64,000 bases of DNA from Epiperipatus broadwayi. Lineage: Eukaryota; Onychophora; Udeonychophora; Euonychophora; Peripatidae. Made by a program: the position numbers and the translations under genes. Positions within the stretch are counted from its first letter, which is position 1. Every line of letters starts with the position of its first letter. Where the stretch lies: NCBI GenBank assembly GCA_028023455.1, contig JAQFVV010006231.1, positions 1,877,478 through 1,941,477 of the forward strand. Reading direction: 5' to 3'. The notes under the pieces were generated by a model. The model was not told the origin of the DNA and searched no databases. It was given only the letters and a program-made list of their open reading frames with translations. Of this stretch, positions 59,380 to 64,000 are shown piece by piece.

Positions 59380-61490
59380 AATATATTTAAACGTAACTTA
59401 AAAAAATTAAGTATTTGCATATAATATCTAATAAATTATTTTTATTTTTATATGTGTAAACAACAAAATTATATATGTAAATGTCCTTTATTATAAAGAA
59501 ATGATCAATTAATTACTTGGGCTGTTTAGCATATAACTGAGTAAACTACCATACATTAAAAATAATTATAGTGAGAGATAAAATATCACTGACTCAAAAG
59601 AAATAATGTATAATTCAGCTTATTAAGCCCATAAACATATAATGAATATTACCTGCTAATGTGCAGAATGTCTGAACATTATCATAAACCCATTAATTTT
59701 AAAATTACATGAATTAAATACCTAGAAGACTTGTAATAATAAATAGTATTACATTAGATATAGCAAAATCTCGATGAAAATATTGCAGAAAATATATTTT
59801 TTACCAATAAAAAAAACCTTAGTTCATAAGTGAGCTTTCTTTGCACTGAGCCATCTGATAAGTGAATATAATATTAATTCTTACTGTGAAATTTCTAGTC
59901 AAAACTATTATTTTATACATGGCAAAAGAATTTCCAAAACAAAACATCTACAACAGTTCTTATGTAATATAGTTCTAAAATATAAGCAATAAGATAAATG
60001 AAATAAATAATAATGAGTCATGAGGGGAAAGACAACATTGTAGTACAATAATTATTTCAGTTGATCAACAATTTCAGGATTCTGCAGATTTATTTAATTA
60101 ATACTGTAGCTTTATTTTTATTCTTTTAGAGAACACATTTTAAGTGTTTTGAAACATTTCTGGAAAATAATGAGACATTTCCAGGTTATTACTCAATACA
60201 TTTGCATAACATAATTTATAAAGCATTTTTTTAGTAAGAAATAATTTTGGCATATCAGAACATCTTTAGAAATCTTACTACCAACATCACAGTATAGATT
60301 AACAAATCGATATTTTCACGTTTCTTTTAATAGCTAATTATTTTTCTTCAAAATTTTGAAATGAATGGTTCCAGTATAGCAAAACATTTAGAATTATTTT
60401 AATTTCTCTAGTATATGTTTCTTTTAATATAGAATAACTATTTTTAAAGCAGGTTATTTATTTAAACATTTTAAAAATTATTCTATAAACAGTTCCAATA
60501 TTCAGTAACATTAATTATTAAGCAGACAAGTTAATATAATATAGAAACTCCATAATATTAGTTGATGAACAGATGAATTGATATAATGCATTTTAAACTT
60601 TAAAATATACAGCTTCTAGTCTTACGCATTTTTAATTTTCTTATTTTAAAATTTATCCTATTTACAAGATAGCTAAGCAAAACACGAACTGAAATTTTTT
60701 TTAGCATAATTCTAATAATATTTATAAATGAATACAATGACTGCTTTTCTTTCAAACTTATTCCAAAGTTAATCTTATTCAACTGACTTATACTAAAAAT
60801 TAAATTCTTCCACAGCAATTTTTTTATTATTAAGAAAGCTTAATTGTAATTCAGTTACCAAAAGAATGGAGAACTACCTGTAATTTAGCTGACATTTATT
60901 GCTGACTGGTTATATTATTTTTACATTAAGTGCTTTTAAAAAAATTATAAAAATTTAAACTTTCACTTTATCTCATTCTCAGATTCCAGCTAGAAGAAAA
61001 TGAAGAGAACAAGAATCAACCAAAAAAAAAAAATATGTTAATCAACCACTGACGTCATTTTGATCTAGGTATTTTTAAAAAAATGACATGATCTAATGAA
61101 ATCAACTTGAAAGAAAAATTAGAGAAAAAAAAAATTAATAAAGTTTTCTTATAAAAAAGAATATATAAAAAATTAATCACATTATTCATACATCGACTGA
61201 CTGAACCATCCTAGGATATTTATTTAAATTAACACATTTTATTCATTAAACCACTTTAATTAATATCATAATGATTTGTTCATTTATATGTATATTTAAA
61301 TGAGTCTAAAGAACTCAAAATAAAACTACTTAATTAATTATGAAAAAATTTCTCAATTCATGCAGGCACACATATATTCATGAACAAAATGAAATAATGT
61401 TTCAAACCTTAAACTAACTTATTAATTACTTCTTAAATAGCTAATTGTAATTTATTATAATGACCAAATAAAATATTTAAAGTTTAATAC
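59380..61490. other. AT-rich non-coding stretch
   Basis: No gene, RNA or repeat family recognised; the 72-codon frame at 60600-60818 is low-complexity. Confidence 0.5.
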
Positions 61491-64000
61491 CCCTTTTCGC
61501 CTTGCGCCCCGTGTGAGGGTTTTGTCTCGTTCCCCCCCCTCTTACACGGTATAATTTCTCTCAATGGTTCGGTTTCTTGGTCCCCACCGCTCAATCTCGG
61601 TTTGGGGCTTGTCTAACTAGAGAACAAAGCTAAACACTCCCAACAGTCTTGTGTCTTCTTTCTGTCCGATATTTTCCGTTATAAATCTAATAACTCCCCG
61701 ATGTTATCTACATTTCTCTTTTATTACCATACTTAATACCATAAAATCTCTTTACCACCTATAATATACCAATATTCACGCCGCCCTTTACTCTGATCAC
61801 ACATATATTCATATGCACAAATAATGCAATATACATCAGGTTTTTTTATGTTGTTCTTATTTATTTAAAAGTTTATTATAGCTATATGGGCCGTTTCTTT
61901 ACCAAGCTTCTTGAACTATATTAGTGAAGGTCAATTTACCTTAGACCTTTCACACTCAAAGACAAGTCCTTTATAATTCTCCACGATATTCGGTTGATAT
62001 AACGTGCAAGTAGTTCCAATAGTTTCGAATAGTTTTCTGGAGGTGGGTATTTCCTCTTATGAAGGGTCCTTTCTTCTTTCTCCATTACTCTTGTAAATAT
62101 TTTTTTGTATAGAAGTTCAGTCCCTCAGTGGTCCCCACTCCCTGTCAGTTAACGAAACACGCTACTGAATTACGACTTTTGGGTGAGAAATATTAATAAA
62201 CTTCTTAAGAAAATTTATATCCACACAATCTCTCCTACTTTTTTCCTTTTTTTTTCTCTCGAGCCCACAAAAAAAGTTGTTTTGTTTTCACTCTTTTTAA
62301 CTTTGTAAATTTTCTTCCAATATCTCTACCCACTGTCCCGTTCTTCTATTGTTTTCCAAAGTACCCACCTGACCCTTTCAGCTTCTTGACGCCAGTTATT
62401 ACTAAACCGCCTACAGCAACTGATTTTTTCTTTTCTATCTTCATATGTTCAAAAGATTAATTAGCAAAAGAAAACATGTGTCACCACAATATTATCAACC
62501 AGACTAAAGAAAAATTTTAACGGATAAAATATATAATAATCATTACATTATACTCTATATATTGTTGTGCTCGTTATTTTTTATCTTATACAAATATATT
62601 TATATAGATACCCACCTACTTCCTCTTTGTATAGGGTTTGAATGCTATTTATATATATTTTTTATATATAGTTCCTTACCTTGCATTAGTATATATTACT
62701 CCTTGTATTCCTTTTTTACCCCTGGTGGTACTTCAAATATTCTGTTTTTTGATCTTAAATTTTTCCTTATCTTTTTCCTGTCCCTTTTTTTTTCCTTTTT
62801 TGATTTTTTCTGGGGTAGTTTGTTTATTTTGTTGTCTATCTCCCCACCTTTTTTTCTTCCGTTTGTCCTTCTTCCTAAATTTATATTTATATCTTTACTT
62901 CTTCCCTCGCTCCACTGTGTTATTCTCATTCCAACTTAGCATCTGTTTCTTTTCCTCACCCCACTTTCTTTATTTAGTATATTGTGCTTAATTGATGTTT
63001 TTCAGATAGTCCTCATTCTTAGTCTGTTTGAAAAATTGGAAAATTTTCTTCCTTTCCTTCCTCATATTTCTCACTCATTGTATAAATTTCGTCTTCACAA
63101 AATTCTCTATCTTCTTCTGGTATCCTCGAAGGTTGTGGGTGTTTCCTCTTCTTTTAGTGTTCCTCAATTTACCTTCCTCTGGTTTCTAAAGTATCTTGTT
63201 TTGTAGTGTTCCTTCCCCCCCCCTATTTCTATTGTTTTGTCTCCTAATTCTGTTTTTATTTTTCTCCTTCATCTAAACTTCCTTTACTTCTTTATTAGAT
63301 TCTCCGCTTTCTTTTTTATCCTATTTTCTATCTCCTAAATTTTAATCTCATTTTTGAATCGAGTTCTAGCTTCTAATCTTTCTAAAATCCTCTCCAATAA
63401 TTTATTTTTTCTTTGTGTTCTGTTTTCCCCATTTGTTTATTTTTTGTTCTTTTTCTCTATTACTATTTTATTGATTTCCGGTTTAGTCTGTCCCCCGATA
63501 GACCTTTGCCCTCCTTATTATATATTGGGATATTGTTTTATATTCCAATGTTAGTAAATTCTTCATGATTTATAAATATGATTTATATATATATACACCT
63601 ACTCATATTTTCCCTTTGCTGAGAACTTTTCTATCCGTATTCCAAATATCCTCTACTATATTCCAATATGTATTAAACTCTTTGATTTATAAAACTATCT
63701 TTTATTTTTCCTTTTTCTTTTTTTAAAAAAAATCCCACTCTCATTTGTCCTCTTTTTATTACGTTAGTCCCTTTTAATCCTTCTCTAACTTCGCCTTAGT
63801 TCTTTATCTTTTTTTTCCTTGGTTCTAGTGATGATATTTGTGAGCATGTTGGTCCTTCGCAATCTTACATGTAAGAATTATCTCTAAATAAATAAGGGTT
63901 ATATATATATATCTCTTTATGGTAGCTAGCTCAATCTCAGGGTTTGGGGCTATAGTCTACTAGAGAAAAAGCTAAACACCACTAAGTCTTATGTGTCTAT
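61491..64000 (-). mobile_element. Pyrimidine-rich block, possible decayed retroelement read from the minus strand
   Basis: From 61.5 kb to the window end the plus strand is dominated by C and T (runs such as TTCCTTTTTTGATTTTTTC). The minus strand is therefore A/G-rich and encodes lysine-rich fragments, for example KKSKKEKKRDRKKIRKN at about 62760-62830, as in the basic ORF1/Gag of some retroelements. A 70 bp segment at 61589-61657 (GCTCAATCTCGGTTTGGGGC) recurs in direct orientation at 63929-64000, 2340 bp away, and may be a terminal repeat cut by the window edge. No enzyme domain is recognised. Confidence 0.35.
61509..61549. repeat. Hairpin at the border of the pyrimidine-rich block
   Basis: CCGTGTGAGGG (61509-61519) pairs with CCCTCTTACACGG (61537-61549) with a two-base bulge. 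The composition switches from AT-rich to pyrimidine-rich here. Confidence 0.6.

Noticed and set aside
62562-63554. Several hydrophobic F/L/S-rich plus-strand frames
   Set aside because: These follow directly from pyrimidine-rich composition (TTT, CTT, TCT codons) and give false membrane-protein appearance.

Overview
This window is very AT-rich animal genomic DNA with no intact host gene that I can name. (TA)n tracts and dinucleotide repeats are dense, there are no bacterial operons, and almost everything recognisable is a mobile element or a decayed one: Penelope-like elements (PLEs), several non-LTR retrotransposons (LINEs), one Ty3-type LTR element interrupted by a 500-base run of N, tRNA-like SINEs and many fold-back elements. 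The mixture suggests a repeat-rich invertebrate, possibly a lophotrochozoan such as a cephalopod. The taxonomic guess is an inference from general appearance only.

Layout. 0-11 kb: AT-rich DNA with small inverted-repeat elements, a PLE-derived GIY-YIG ORF inside long inverted repeats (4.3-5.0 kb), an imperfect palindrome (5.3-6.1 kb) and a deleted copy of family F1 (7.7 kb). 11.6-20 kb: a higher-GC block holding a minus-strand LTR retroelement (gag start, pol end, PBS, PPT, LTR ends) split by the N gap. 22.2 kb: a near-perfect 250 bp palindrome. 24.8 kb: a 5'-truncated LINE end. 28.9, 38.5, 47.7, 54.5, 58.8 and 59.1 kb: further copies of F1. 32.4 and 36.5 kb: SINE-like family S1. 34.5-35.8 kb: a possible small two-exon gene on the minus strand. 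39.8-41.4 kb: a decayed LINE with a C-terminal zinc-finger motif. 43.5-47.7 kb: a second decayed LINE with endonuclease and RT, carrying two nested fold-back insertions. 48.5-49.3 kb: a PLE remnant (RT end plus GIY-YIG) between long direct repeats. 51.4-53.9 kb: promoter-like and exon-like segments. 56.3-57.6 kb: a LINE 3' fragment between 92 bp inverted repeats. 61.5-64 kb: a pyrimidine-rich, strand-asymmetric block bounded by a direct repeat.

The most interesting signal is the F1 family. Five copies contain a recognisable type I hammerhead ribozyme: CTGATGA core, a CACAA-loop stem II, GAAA, a two-base-pair stem III, a cleavage-site C and a multi-base-pair stem I. Stem II shows compensatory changes between copies (G-C against A-U at the same pair). 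Two copies are bounded by 12 and 15 nt direct repeats that look like target-site duplications. Further hammerhead-like cores lie in unrelated fold-back elements at 2.1, 22.2 and 50.8 kb. PLEs and small non-autonomous retrozymes are known carriers of such ribozymes, and PLE coding remnants occur in this same window. A working hypothesis is that F1 is a non-autonomous, ribozyme-bearing retroelement mobilised by a PLE.
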